Of a stretch of DNA of 64,000 nucleotides, positions 17,817 through 25,067 are shown piece by piece; position 1 is the first letter of the stretch, and every line of letters starts with the position of its first letter. A program made the translations under genes and the position numbers. Source of the DNA: a bacterium (GTDB lineage: Bacteria; Bacillota; Clostridia; Lachnospirales; Lachnospiraceae); the NCBI GenBank assembly GCA_022774325.1, contig JALFNN010000039.1, positions 1-64,000 of the forward strand. Direction: 5' to 3'. The notes under the pieces are model-generated. The model had not been told where the DNA came from and ran no database searches. It saw only the letters and a list, made by a program, of their open reading frames with translations.

Positions 17817-17874
17817 AGATATAACAAATGATATTCATAAAAAATATCTATGAGACAAAAAAGGAGGGTATGTT

Positions 17875-19257
17875 GTGTACGAAGTATTTAACAGCATGGT
17901 TTTGAAAGTCAATGATTTATTGACTGGATCGGTTCTTCTGATTGCCCTTGTGGGAGCTGGTATCTGGTTCTCGTTCAAATTAGGGTTTATTCAGGTGAGA
18001 GGTTTTGGCGAAAGTATGAGGAGAACATTCGGAGGATTGTTTTCCAAAAAAGGTGATGCAGGCAAGGACGGTATGTCATCTTTTCAGGCTCTTGCAACCG
18101 CAATCGCAGCTCAGGTAGGTACAGGTAATATCGCCGGTGCCGCAACTGCAATCGCAGTTGGTGGTCCTGGAGCGATCTTCTGGATGTGGATTAGTGCATT
18201 CCTCGGAATGGCAACGATCTTCGGTGAGGCTTGCATGGCTCAGAAGTATAAACAGGTCGGAGAAGACGGAACAGTTACAGGTGGTCCTGTTTATTACATC
18301 CGTGCAGCATTTAAGGGAACGTTCGGAAAAGTATTTGCAGCTATATTTGCAGTCCTGATCATCTTGGCGCTTGGCTTTATGGGAAATGCAGTTCAGGCGA
18401 ACTCCATTGCAGCATCATGGAACACCGCTTTCGGAATTCCGAAGATCGTTATGGGTGTTATCATTGCAATCGCTTCTCTGTTCGTATTTACAGGTGGTAT
18501 GAAACGTATTGCGAAAGTTACAGAGACGATCGTTCCGATTATGGCAGCGTTCTATATTATCGGTTCTCTGATTGTTATTTTTGCTAACTTTACAGCAATT
18601 CCTGGAGCATTCAAGGACATCGTAGTTGGCGCTTTCAATCCTTCAGCAGTTGCCGGTGGTGCACTTGGTGCAACGATCAAACTTGCAATCACAAAAGGTG
18701 TTGCCAGAGGTCTTTTCTCTAACGAAGCTGGTATGGGTTCTACCCCGCACGCTCACGCTGTTGCGAAAGTAAATCATCCGGTTGAACAGGGATTCGTAGC
18801 TATGGCAGGTGTATTTATTGATACATTCGTAATCCTGAACCTGACAGCACTCGTTATTATCACAACCGGTTCCAGAGCAACCGGAAAGACCGGTGCTGAA
18901 CTTAGCCAGTATGCTTTCTCTACATTATACGGTAAGTTTGGTGAAATCTTTATTGCAATCTGTATGTTGTTCTTCGCATTCTCTACCATTATCGGATGGT
19001 ATTTCTTCGGAGAAGCAAATATCAGATACCTGTTTGGCGGAAAAGCAGTTAAGATTTATTCAGTACTTGTTTGTGTATGCGTAGTATTTGGTTCTCTTCA
19101 GGAAGTGGAACTCGTTTGGAATATGGCAGACTGCTTCAACAGTTTGATGGTTCTTCCTAACATTATAGCTCTATTGGCATTGACGGGAACAATTAAGGAA
19201 GTATATAACGATTACTATCATAATTTCCTGCCAAAGCAAAAGAAGACAAGCAAATAA
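17875..19257 (+). CDS. AGCS family sodium:alanine/glycine symporter
   Basis: 460 residues from GTG 17875 (AAGGAGGG 6 bases upstream). About ten membrane segments and the family signatures are visible: SSFQALATAIAAQVGTGNIAG (about 65-85), GGPGAIFWMWISAFLGMATIFGE, and ARGLFSNEAGMGSTPHAHA (about 275). AGCS carriers import alanine or glycine with Na+ at the cell membrane. The position just before the glycine-riboswitch-controlled glycine reductase operon suggests it supplies glycine, though it has its own promoter and the riboswitch lies after it. Codon use (GCT, GGT, CTT, AAC) matches the grd genes rather than the neighbours, indicating strong expression. Confidence 0.9.
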   Translation: MYEVFNSMVLKVNDLLTGSVLLIALVGAGIWFSFKLGFIQVRGFGESMRRTFGGLFSKKGDAGKDGMSSFQALATAIAAQVGTGNIAGAATAIAVGGPGAIFWMWISAFLGMATIFGEACMAQKYKQVGEDGTVTGGPVYYIRAAFKGTFGKVFAAIFAVLIILALGFMGNAVQANSIAASWNTAFGIPKIVMGVIIAIASLFVFTGGMKRIAKVTETIVPIMAAFYIIGSLIVIFANFTAIPGAFKDIVVGAFNPSAVAGGALGATIKLAITKGVARGLFSNEAGMGSTPHAHAVAKVNHPVEQGFVAMAGVFIDTFVILNLTALVIITTGSRATGKTGAELSQYAFSTLYGKFGEIFIAICMLFFAFSTIIGWYFFGEANIRYLFGGKAVKIYSVLVCVCVVFGSLQEVELVWNMADCFNSLMVLPNIIALLALTGTIKEVYNDYYHNFLPKQKKTSK

Positions 19258-19348
19258 TTCCAATATGTAACGGAATATATTTATTGAAAAAATCTATAAT
19301 AAAAAGTGTAAAAATCTATAAAAGAGACTAGCATTTTAATTTTAGATG

Positions 19349-19357
19349 TGTTATACT
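19349..19357 (+). promoter_or_regulatory. Extended -10 promoter of the grd operon
   Basis: TGTTATACT (19349-19357) is an extended -10; the -35 region 17 bases upstream is poor. It lies about 75 bases before the glycine aptamer. The preceding stretch 19258-19345 is AT-rich with no other evident signal. Confidence 0.5.
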
Positions 19358-19434
19358 GACTTTGTTAAAAAGAGTATCGTTAATATATGAACGATATCAA
19401 GTTTAATGCAGTTAACTGAATAGTAGGCAGATAT

Positions 19435-19581
19435 TTCCTGTGAGAGAATTGCGTACATAACAGCAGTCGCCGAAGATGCAAACCGGATGTCGGATAATGT
19501 AAGCTGATCTTGACAAGGTGAAACTTTCAGGCAAAAGGAACAGGAAAGGTACTACACTCTGAATCCAGGCAGTTTGTGGAT
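19435..19581 (+). ncRNA. Glycine riboswitch, singlet type
   Basis: A gcvT-type aptamer. P1 is TTCCTGT (19435-19441) with ACAGGAA (19540-19546). P2 is GAGAG (19442-19447 region) with CTTTC. The conserved core CGCCGAAGATGCAAACC (from about 19469) and TTTCAGGCAAAAGGAACAGG (from about 19525) follow RF00504. Only one full aptamer is present. Next to it a small stem ATCCA/TGGAT (19563-19567 / 19577-19581) sits where singlet riboswitches carry the ghost-aptamer helix. A terminator follows at 19599. It should regulate grdX onward by glycine, most plausibly activating for a catabolic operon, but the switching helix was not worked out. It occupies most of the 499-base gap between the symporter and grdX. 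Confidence 0.85.
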
Positions 19582-19598
19582 AGAAGCAGGAAACAGAA

Positions 19599-19637
19599 GG
19601 ACGACAAAGCAGTAAAATGTTTGTGTCGTCCTTTTTT
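19599..19637 (+). terminator. Riboswitch expression-platform terminator
   Basis: GGACGACA (19599-19606) pairs with TGTCGTCC (19624-19631), followed by six T (19632-19637). It sits 18 bases after the ghost-helix of the glycine aptamer and 119 bases before grdX, the usual layout of a transcriptional riboswitch. Confidence 0.85.
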
Positions 19638-19756
19638 AAAAGCATTTTGTCCGGGTGCTGTAAACAGAACCGTTCGCTGTGTACCGTCAGGTACGGCTCC
19701 GACAGTGATGATTCGGAAACTGATTAATCAACATTTATTACTGAAAGGTGAAGACA

Positions 19757-20143
19757 ATGAACGACGGATTTCTAATTATTACGAACAACACTCTGGTAAA
19801 GGAAAAACTTGGTGAGAATTACCATGTTGAATATGAGGATCTTTCCTATGAAGATACTTTGAGAAAAGTTCGTGACAGAGTGTATCTCGGACATAAGCTC
19901 CTTACACATCCTCTTTCGGGAAGTGTAAAACCGAACGAGACACCATACAAATCAGTGATGATTTCTATGAAACCCGGTGAATTAGATATGCGATCTATGG
20001 AAATCATAGAGAATGCAATCCATGCATGCGGCAAATTCCAATTCAAGTCGGACAAGTACAAACCGGAAGTGTATGATGATTTCAGATTGATTGACTGCAC
20101 GCTGCTGGAAAGCGCGTTACCGTCCGCTGAATGCTGGACATAA
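19757..20143 (+). CDS. grdX: GrdX family protein of the glycine reductase operon
   Basis: 128 residues from ATG 19757 (GAAAGGTG 6 bases upstream). It starts MNDGFLIITNNTLVKEKLGE and contains VRDRVYLGHKLLTHPLSGSVKPNETPY, the hallmark of GrdX, a small protein found with glycine, sarcosine and betaine reductase operons whose biochemical role is not established. It is first in the operon after the riboswitch. A GAAA-tetraloop hairpin separates it from grdE, which may lower or raise its level relative to the reductase subunits. Confidence 0.9.
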   Translation: MNDGFLIITNNTLVKEKLGENYHVEYEDLSYEDTLRKVRDRVYLGHKLLTHPLSGSVKPNETPYKSVMISMKPGELDMRSMEIIENAIHACGKFQFKSDKYKPEVYDDFRLIDCTLLESALPSAECWT

Positions 20144-20156
20144 ACAAAGGCTATAG

Positions 20157-20172
20157 AAGTACGAAAGTACTT
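20157..20172 (+). promoter_or_regulatory. Intercistronic GNRA hairpin between grdX and grdE
   Basis: AAGTAC, loop GAAA, GTACTT (20157-20172), then TTGGGG. The stem is too short and the T run too weak for efficient termination; mRNA processing or stabilisation is more likely. Confidence 0.4.
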
Positions 20173-20216
20173 TTGGGGCATATAGTAAACAAATTTTTTA
20201 AAGGAGGGAATTTACA

Positions 20217-21500
20217 GTGATAAGATTAGAAATGGGTCACATTTTCATCAAGGACATTCAGTTCGCAGCTGAGTCCAAAATTGAAGACGGAGTTCTTTAT
20301 GTATCCGAAGAAGCTGTAAAAGAAATCGTTCTCGAAGACGAGAAGATCAAAAGCGTAAAATTTGATATTGCCAGACCGGGCGAAAGCGTACGTATTACGC
20401 CGGTTAAAGACGTTATCGAACCACGTGTTAAGGTTGAAGGAAGAGGAGGAGTCTTCCCGGGTGTTATCGCGAAGGTTGATACAGTAGGAAGTGGTAAGAC
20501 ATATGCACTGAAAGGCATGGCTGTTGTTACAGCTGGTAAGATCGTTGGTTTCCAGGAAGGTATCATCGATATGACAGGCCCGGGTGCTGATTACACACCA
20601 TTCTCTAAACTGAACAACTTTGTAGTTGTATGTGAACCTGTTGAAGGAATCAAACAGCATGACTATGAAAAAGCTGTTCGTCTTGCAGGATTCAGAGTAG
20701 CTGTTTACCTTGGTGAACTTGCTCGTGAACTTACACCGGATGAGACAAAAGTTTATGAAACATACGGCGTGATGGAAGGAAAAGAAAAATTCCCGAACCT
20801 GCCGAGAGTAGCTTATGTTCAGATGTTACAGAGCCAGGGACTTCTTCATGACACCTATGTATACGGTGTTGACGCAAAGAAGACACTCTCTACAATCATG
20901 AATCCGACAGAAGTTATGGACGGAGCTATTGTATCTGGTAACTGTGTATCTGCATGTGATAAGAACCCAACTTATGTACATGAGAACAACCCGGTAGTTC
21001 ATGACTTGTTCGAACAGCACGGAAAAACTATCAACTTTGTATGCCAGATCCTTACAAACGAAAACGTATACCTTGCTGACAAGATGCGTTCTTCTGACTG
21101 GACAGCTAAGATGTGCCGTTTCCTTGATCTGGATGCAGTTATCGTATCTCAGGAAGGTTTCGGTAACCCGGATACTGACCTTATTATGAACACCAAGAAG
21201 ATCGAAGCTGAAGGCGTTAAGACTGTAATCATCACTGATGAATATGCAGGACGTGATGGAAAATCTCAGTCACTTGCTGATGCTGATCCAGCTGCAGATG
21301 CAGTAGTAACCGGCGGAAATGCTAACCAGGTTATCGTACTTCCGAAGCTTGACAAAGTAATCGGAACTCTGGATTATGTAAACACAATCGCTGGTGGTAA
21401 CGAACATTCACTTCGTGAAGACGGAACAATCGAAGTTGAAATTCAGGCTATCACAGGCGCTACAAACGAAACAGGTTTTAACTACTTAAGCGCACGATAG
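20217..21500 (+). CDS. grdE: Glycine reductase component B, alpha/beta precursor (pyruvoyl protein)
   Basis: 427 residues from GTG 20217 (AAGGAGGG 8 bases upstream). GrdE is a proprotein cleaved at a cysteine to give two subunits, one with an N-terminal pyruvoyl group that binds glycine as a Schiff base. The cleavage motif is SGNCVSACDKNP with Cys243 as the expected pyruvoyl precursor, matching Cys242 of characterised enzymes within one residue. With GrdB it forms the substrate-specific component B. The N-terminal part (MGHIFIKDIQFA) and sequence around the motif fit glycine rather than sarcosine or betaine reductase, although that distinction is hard to make by eye. grdB starts 19 bases downstream. 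Confidence 0.95.
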   Translation: MIRLEMGHIFIKDIQFAAESKIEDGVLYVSEEAVKEIVLEDEKIKSVKFDIARPGESVRITPVKDVIEPRVKVEGRGGVFPGVIAKVDTVGSGKTYALKGMAVVTAGKIVGFQEGIIDMTGPGADYTPFSKLNNFVVVCEPVEGIKQHDYEKAVRLAGFRVAVYLGELARELTPDETKVYETYGVMEGKEKFPNLPRVAYVQMLQSQGLLHDTYVYGVDAKKTLSTIMNPTEVMDGAIVSGNCVSACDKNPTYVHENNPVVHDLFEQHGKTINFVCQILTNENVYLADKMRSSDWTAKMCRFLDLDAVIVSQEGFGNPDTDLIMNTKKIEAEGVKTVIITDEYAGRDGKSQSLADADPAADAVVTGGNANQVIVLPKLDKVIGTLDYVNTIAGGNEHSLREDGTIEVEIQAITGATNETGFNYLSAR

Positions 21501-21519
21501 GAAGGGAGGACGTAAAACA

Positions 21520-22833
21520 ATGAGTAAACTTAGAGTTGTACATTATATCAATCAGTTCTTCGCTAATATCGGTGGAGAAGAAAAAGCTGATTACCCGGCT
21601 GAACTTCGTGTTGGCGAAGTAGTAGGACCAGGTATGGCACTTGCACAGAAATTTGGAGAGGAAGCAGAAATCGTTGCTACGATCGTTTGCGGTGACTCTT
21701 ACTTCAATGAAAATCTTGAAAAAGCAAAAGCTGATATCCTTGGATGGGTTAAAGAACAGGCTCCGGATGTATTCGTAGCTGGACCAGCTTTCAACGCTGG
21801 ACGTTACGGTGTAGCCTGCGGTACCATCGCAGATGCAGTTCAGGAAGAACTTGGAATTCCTGCAGTGACCGGTATGTATGTTGAGAACCCGGGCGCTGAT
21901 ATGTTCAAAAACAAAGTATATATGGTTTCTACAAAGAACAGCGCAGCTGGTATGAGAGATGCGGTTGGCAAACTTGCTCCACTCGCTCTGAAACTTGCTA
22001 AAGGCGAGCCAATCGGTGCTTCCTGCGAAGAAGGCTATATGCCGAACGGAATCCGTGTAAACTTCTTCGAGAAGAAACGTGGATCTCAGAGAGCAGTTGA
22101 AATGCTTCTTAAGAAACTTGCTGGAAAACCGTACGAAACAGAGTATCCGATGCCGACATTCGACAGAGTTGCTCCGAACCCGGCTGTTAAAGATCTCAGC
22201 AAAGCTACAATCGCTCTGTGTACATCAGGCGGTATCGTACCGAAGGGAAATCCGGACCATATCGAAAGTTCAAATGCTTCTCACTATGGCGAATACGATA
22301 TCACAGGTGTTATGGATCTGACAGAAGAGACATACGAGACAGCTCATGGCGGATACGATCCGGTATACGCTAATGAAGATGCTGACCGTGTACTTCCTGT
22401 TGACGTACTCCGCGAACTTGAAAAAGAAGGCGTTATCGGAAAATTACACAACAAATTCTACACAACAGTTGGTAATGGTACTGCAGTTGCTTCTGCTAAA
22501 GCTTTCGCTGACGAATATGCTCAGAAACTGATCGCTGACGGCGTAGATGCAGTTATCATGACCTCTACTTGAGGTACCTGTACACGTTGCGGTGCAACGA
22601 TGGTAAAAGCTATTGAAGCAGCAGGACTTCCGGTAGTTCATATGTGTACTGTAACTCCAATCTCTATGACAGTTGGAGCTAACAGAATCGTTCCTACAAT
22701 TGCTATTCCTCATCCACTTGGAAATCCGGCTCTGGATAAAGATGAAGAATATGCACTTCGTAAAGACCTTGTTATGAAAGCATTAAATGCTTTGACAACA
22801 GAAGTTGAAGATCAGACAATCTTTGACAAATAA
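21520..22833 (+). CDS. grdB: Glycine reductase component B, gamma subunit; selenoprotein with in-frame UGA
   Basis: 437 residues when UGA at 22570-22572 is read as selenocysteine (Sec351). The frame continues in register for 87 codons to TAA 22833, and the flanking residues MTST-U-GTCTRCGAT are the GrdB active-site motif (Sec350 in the Eubacterium acidaminophilum enzyme, from memory), with a U-x-x-C pair. Sec attacks the Schiff base on GrdE and transfers the carboxymethyl group to Sec of GrdA. A plausible bSECIS hairpin follows the UGA. Automatic callers would split this into a 350-residue gene and a fragment at 22600-22833; it is not a pseudogene. selA/B/C/D are not in the window. Confidence 0.96.
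22573..22599 (+). promoter_or_regulatory. Candidate bacterial SECIS hairpin of grdB
   Basis: CGTTGC (22585-22590), apical GGT (22591-22593) and GCAACG (22594-22599) form a 6-base stem whose loop lies 18 bases after the UGA, within the distance known for SelB recruitment. The apical G-G-U resembles the loop bases SelB reads in known elements. Confidence 0.6.
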
Positions 22834-22887
22834 GCATAATTGTTAAGAAAAAATATTTGCAAAATACTAGTATGATTTAAAATTGTG

Positions 22888-22896
22888 TGGTATAAT
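22888..22896 (+). promoter_or_regulatory. Internal extended -10 promoter before trxB
   Basis: TGG directly followed by TATAAT (22891-22896) gives an extended -10 in the 147-base gap between grdB and trxB; no good -35. It could allow trxB, trxA and grdA to be expressed independently of the riboswitch. Confidence 0.5.
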
Positions 22897-22980
22897 GTAA
22901 ATAGATGGGATGTAATCGCGATAACTTAGTTATTGTGACGAATCGGATAATCTTAAAAATATGTGAAGGAGAAATGCGTT

Positions 22981-23928
22981 ATGAGTAAAATTTATGACGT
23001 AATTGTCCTGGGTGCAGGACCGGCAGGCTTAGCTGCCGGTCTGTACGCAGGAAGAAGCCGTCTTTCTACATTAGTAGTAGAAAAAGGCAAAGATGGCGGA
23101 CAGATCGCTATTACAGATGATATCGAAAACTATCCTGGACAGATCGTTGAAGGTGAGAGCGGACCGTCTCTTATCGCAAGAATGACACAGCAGTGTGAGA
23201 AATTCGGCGTTGAGCGTGTATCAGATGTCATCAATGCGGTTGAGCTTGAAGGCGACGTTAAGAAGCTGAAAAGCGCAAAAGGTGAGTACTGTGGAAAGAC
23301 AGTAATCATCGCAACAGGAGCTTTTGCAAGACCGATCGGATGCAAAGGCGAGAAAGAATTCATGGGCAAGGGCGTTTCTTACTGCGCTACCTGTGACGCA
23401 AACTTCTTTGAAGATTTTGAAGTATTCGTAGTTGGCGGCGGCGATTCAGCTGTTGAAGAAGCTATGTATCTTACAAAATTTGCAAGAAAAGTTACGATCA
23501 TTCACAGACGTGATGAACTTCGTGCAGCTAAGTCCATTCAGGAGAAAGCATTTAAGAACGAAAAACTTCACTTTATGTGGGATTCCGTTGTAGAAGAAGT
23601 CGGCGGTGAAGGCATTCTTTCATGGATGAAAGTTAAGAATGTTAAGACTGGTGAAGTTACCACGATTGAAGCAGATGAAGAAGACGGAATGTTTGGTGTA
23701 TTCGGATTTATCGGAACTCTGCCAAGCACAAAGATCTTCGAAGGAACTCCTCTTCAGCTTGATGAAAGAGGATATATTCCGACAGACGTTGATATGCATA
23801 CAAATATTCCTGGTGTATTCGCAGCAGGTGATGTACGTGTAAAGAGCCTTCGTCAGGTTGTTACTGCAGCTGCTGACGGAGCAATCGCAGCTACTCAGTG
23901 CGAAAAATATCTTAACGAACATGAATAA
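22981..23928 (+). CDS. trxB: Thioredoxin reductase
   Basis: 315 residues from ATG 22981 (AAGGAG 9 bases upstream). Flavoenzyme that moves electrons from NAD(P)H to thioredoxin. FAD-binding VIVLGAGPAGLAAGLYAGR is at 8-26, the redox-active pair Cys135-Ala-Thr-Cys138 is in SYCATCDANFF, the nucleotide-binding GGGDSAVEEAMYLT follows, and HRRDELRA favours NADPH. The end motif GVFAAGDVR.KSLRQVVTAA binds FAD. Placement between grdB and trxA shows it is the dedicated electron donor of glycine reductase, regenerating the GrdA selenol through TrxA. Confidence 0.95.
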   Translation: MSKIYDVIVLGAGPAGLAAGLYAGRSRLSTLVVEKGKDGGQIAITDDIENYPGQIVEGESGPSLIARMTQQCEKFGVERVSDVINAVELEGDVKKLKSAKGEYCGKTVIIATGAFARPIGCKGEKEFMGKGVSYCATCDANFFEDFEVFVVGGGDSAVEEAMYLTKFARKVTIIHRRDELRAAKSIQEKAFKNEKLHFMWDSVVEEVGGEGILSWMKVKNVKTGEVTTIEADEEDGMFGVFGFIGTLPSTKIFEGTPLQLDERGYIPTDVDMHTNIPGVFAAGDVRVKSLRQVVTAAADGAIAATQCEKYLNEHE

Positions 23929-23953
23929 TTAGACTTCGAGGAGGAACAGATCA

Positions 23954-24271
23954 ATGTTAGAAGTAGATAAAAATACATTTAAAACAGAAGTACTTGAAGC
24001 AGAAGGCTACGTTTTTGTAGATTTCTTCGGTGATGGATGTGTACCTTGCCAGGCTCTTATGCCGTTCGTACATGAAATGGCAGACAAATATGGCGATAAG
24101 CTGAAATTCACATCTCTGAATACTACAAAAGCTCGTCGTCTTGCTATCGGACAGCAGATCTTAGGACTTCCGGTAATGGCTATCTACAAAGATGGACAGA
24201 AAATAGAAGAAGTTGTTAAAGAAGATGCTACTCAGGAAAGCATCGAAGCAATGATCAAAAAATATATCTAA
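23954..24271 (+). CDS. trxA: Thioredoxin with GCVPC active site, glycine reductase associated
   Basis: 105 residues; GAGGAGGAACAG precedes ATG 23954. The thioredoxin fold carries Cys29-Val-Pro-Cys32 in [12 protein letters not shown] instead of the standard WCGPC, a variant known from thioredoxins of Stickland organisms such as E. acidaminophilum. The cis-Pro motif is [11 protein letters not shown]. It reduces the mixed selenide-sulfide of GrdA after each turnover, using electrons from the adjacent TrxB. The missing Trp and changed dipeptide should shift redox potential and partner choice toward the glycine reductase system, an inference from context. A run of hairpins follows before grdA. Confidence 0.95.
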   Translation: MLEVDKNTFKTEVLEAEGYVFVDFFGDGCVPCQALMPFVHEMADKYGDKLKFTSLNTTKARRLAIGQQILGLPVMAIYKDGQKIEEVVKEDATQESIEAMIKKYI

Positions 24272-24281
24272 TTTTTTGAAC

Positions 24282-24381
24282 GCCGGATTTGATCGGCAAA
24301 ATGACCGGGAATAACCGGTAAACAAGCGAAAATGCGTACAAAGCCATCGGGCTTTTACGGAAATGCAATTGGCTTGCATTT
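24282..24381 (+). promoter_or_regulatory. Three successive hairpins between trxA and grdA
   Basis: GCCG/CGGC (24282-24285 / 24294-24297), ACCGG/CCGGT (24304-24308 / 24315-24319) and AAATGCAA/TTGCATTT (24361-24368 / 24374-24381). None is followed by a T run, so they are more likely processing or mRNA-stabilising structures than terminators. No promoter was recognised in this gap. Confidence 0.45.
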
Positions 24382-24422
24382 CATTAATAAAAAATAAAAT
24401 GAAGGGAAGGAGGAAAAACATC

Positions 24423-24896
24423 ATGGCAATTTTAGAAGGTAAAAAAGTTGTAATTATTGGTGACCGTGATGGTGTTCCAGGACCGGCTATCGCTGAATGC
24501 GTTAAGACAGCCGGAGGAGAAGTTGTTTTTTCTTCAACAGAATGTTTCGTCTGAACAAGCGCAGGCGCAATGGATCTTGAAAATCAGAAGAGGGTAAAAG
24601 AATTCGCTGAAGAATACGGCCCGGAAAACGTAGTCGTAATCGTAGGTGCTGCTGAAGGTGAAGCTGCAGGTCTTGCAGCTGAGACTGTAACAGCAGGTGA
24701 CCCGACTTTTGCAGGTCCATTGACAGGAGTCCAGCTTGGACTTACGACATATCACGTATGTGAACCAGAATTGAAGGAAGAATTTGACCCAGCAGTTTAC
24801 GATGAACAGGTAGGTATGATGGAAATGGTACTTGATGTTGATGATATCGTAAGCGAAATGTCAGCTATCCGTGACGAATACTGTAAGTATTTATAA
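24423..24896 (+). CDS. grdA: Glycine reductase selenoprotein A; in-frame UGA
   Basis: 157 residues from ATG 24423 (GGAAGGAGGAAAAACATC upstream) with UGA at 24552-24554 read as selenocysteine 44, the position known for GrdA. The motif is [18 protein letters not shown], giving the C-x-x-U redox pair Cys41/Sec44. GrdA is the small shared carrier: it receives the carboxymethyl group from GrdB on Sec and passes it to component C, ending as a selenide-sulfide that TrxA reduces. The frame continues without interruption to TAA 24896, ending in [12 protein letters not shown] bSECIS immediately downstream is less obvious than in grdB. Conventional gene callers would truncate it to 43 residues. Confidence 0.96.
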
Positions 24897-24928
24897 GAAG
24901 AATCTTTGACGGCGTCTTAGATTTCAAA

Positions 24929-24966
24929 AAGCGGTGAGGTAAATACTTACCTCATCGCTTTTGCTT
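24929..24966 (+). terminator. Terminator-like hairpin after grdA
   Basis: AAGCGGTGAGGTAA (24929-24942) pairs over 14 bases (one G-U) with TTACCTCATCGCTT (24947-24960), followed by TTGCTTT. It separates the grdX-grdA part from grdC-grdD, which has its own promoter just downstream. Confidence 0.7.
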
Positions 24967-24980
24967 TACAGAGTCTATCC

Positions 24981-25010
24981 TTGAATTCATTTAATTTGAG
25001 GAAATATAGT
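24981..25010 (+). promoter_or_regulatory. Promoter of grdC-grdD
   Basis: TTGAAT (24981-24986), 18-base spacer, TATAGT (25005-25010), 58 bases before grdC and right after the grdA terminator. Confidence 0.55.
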
Positions 25011-25039
25011 CAGATAAATGGCGGGGGCATATTTATCTG
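25011..25039 (+). promoter_or_regulatory. Leader hairpin upstream of grdC
   Basis: CAGATAAAT (25011-25019) and ATTTATCTG (25031-25039) form a perfect 9-base stem with an 11-base G-rich loop (GGCGGGGGCAT), directly after the -10 and 29 bases before the grdC ATG. It may be an operator or a 5' stabiliser. Confidence 0.4.
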
Positions 25040-25067
25040 ATATCTTTAAGAAAGGTGGACACTTGCG

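Noticed and set aside
17650..19303. Shared AT-rich string around TCTATAATAAAA at about 17650 and 19285 on both sides of the symporter gene
   Set aside because: It looks like flanking direct repeats, but it is short, low complexity and lacks transposon features; no matching -35 was found for either TATAAT.
22570..22600. grdB as a frameshifted or nonsense pseudogene with a separate downstream fragment
   Set aside because: The UGA lies exactly at the selenocysteine site and both parts are one frame with GrdB motifs.
24363..24554. Short gene ending at the UGA in grdA
   Set aside because: The start at 24423 has the ribosome binding site and the UGA is Sec44 of GrdA; the frame continues to 24896.
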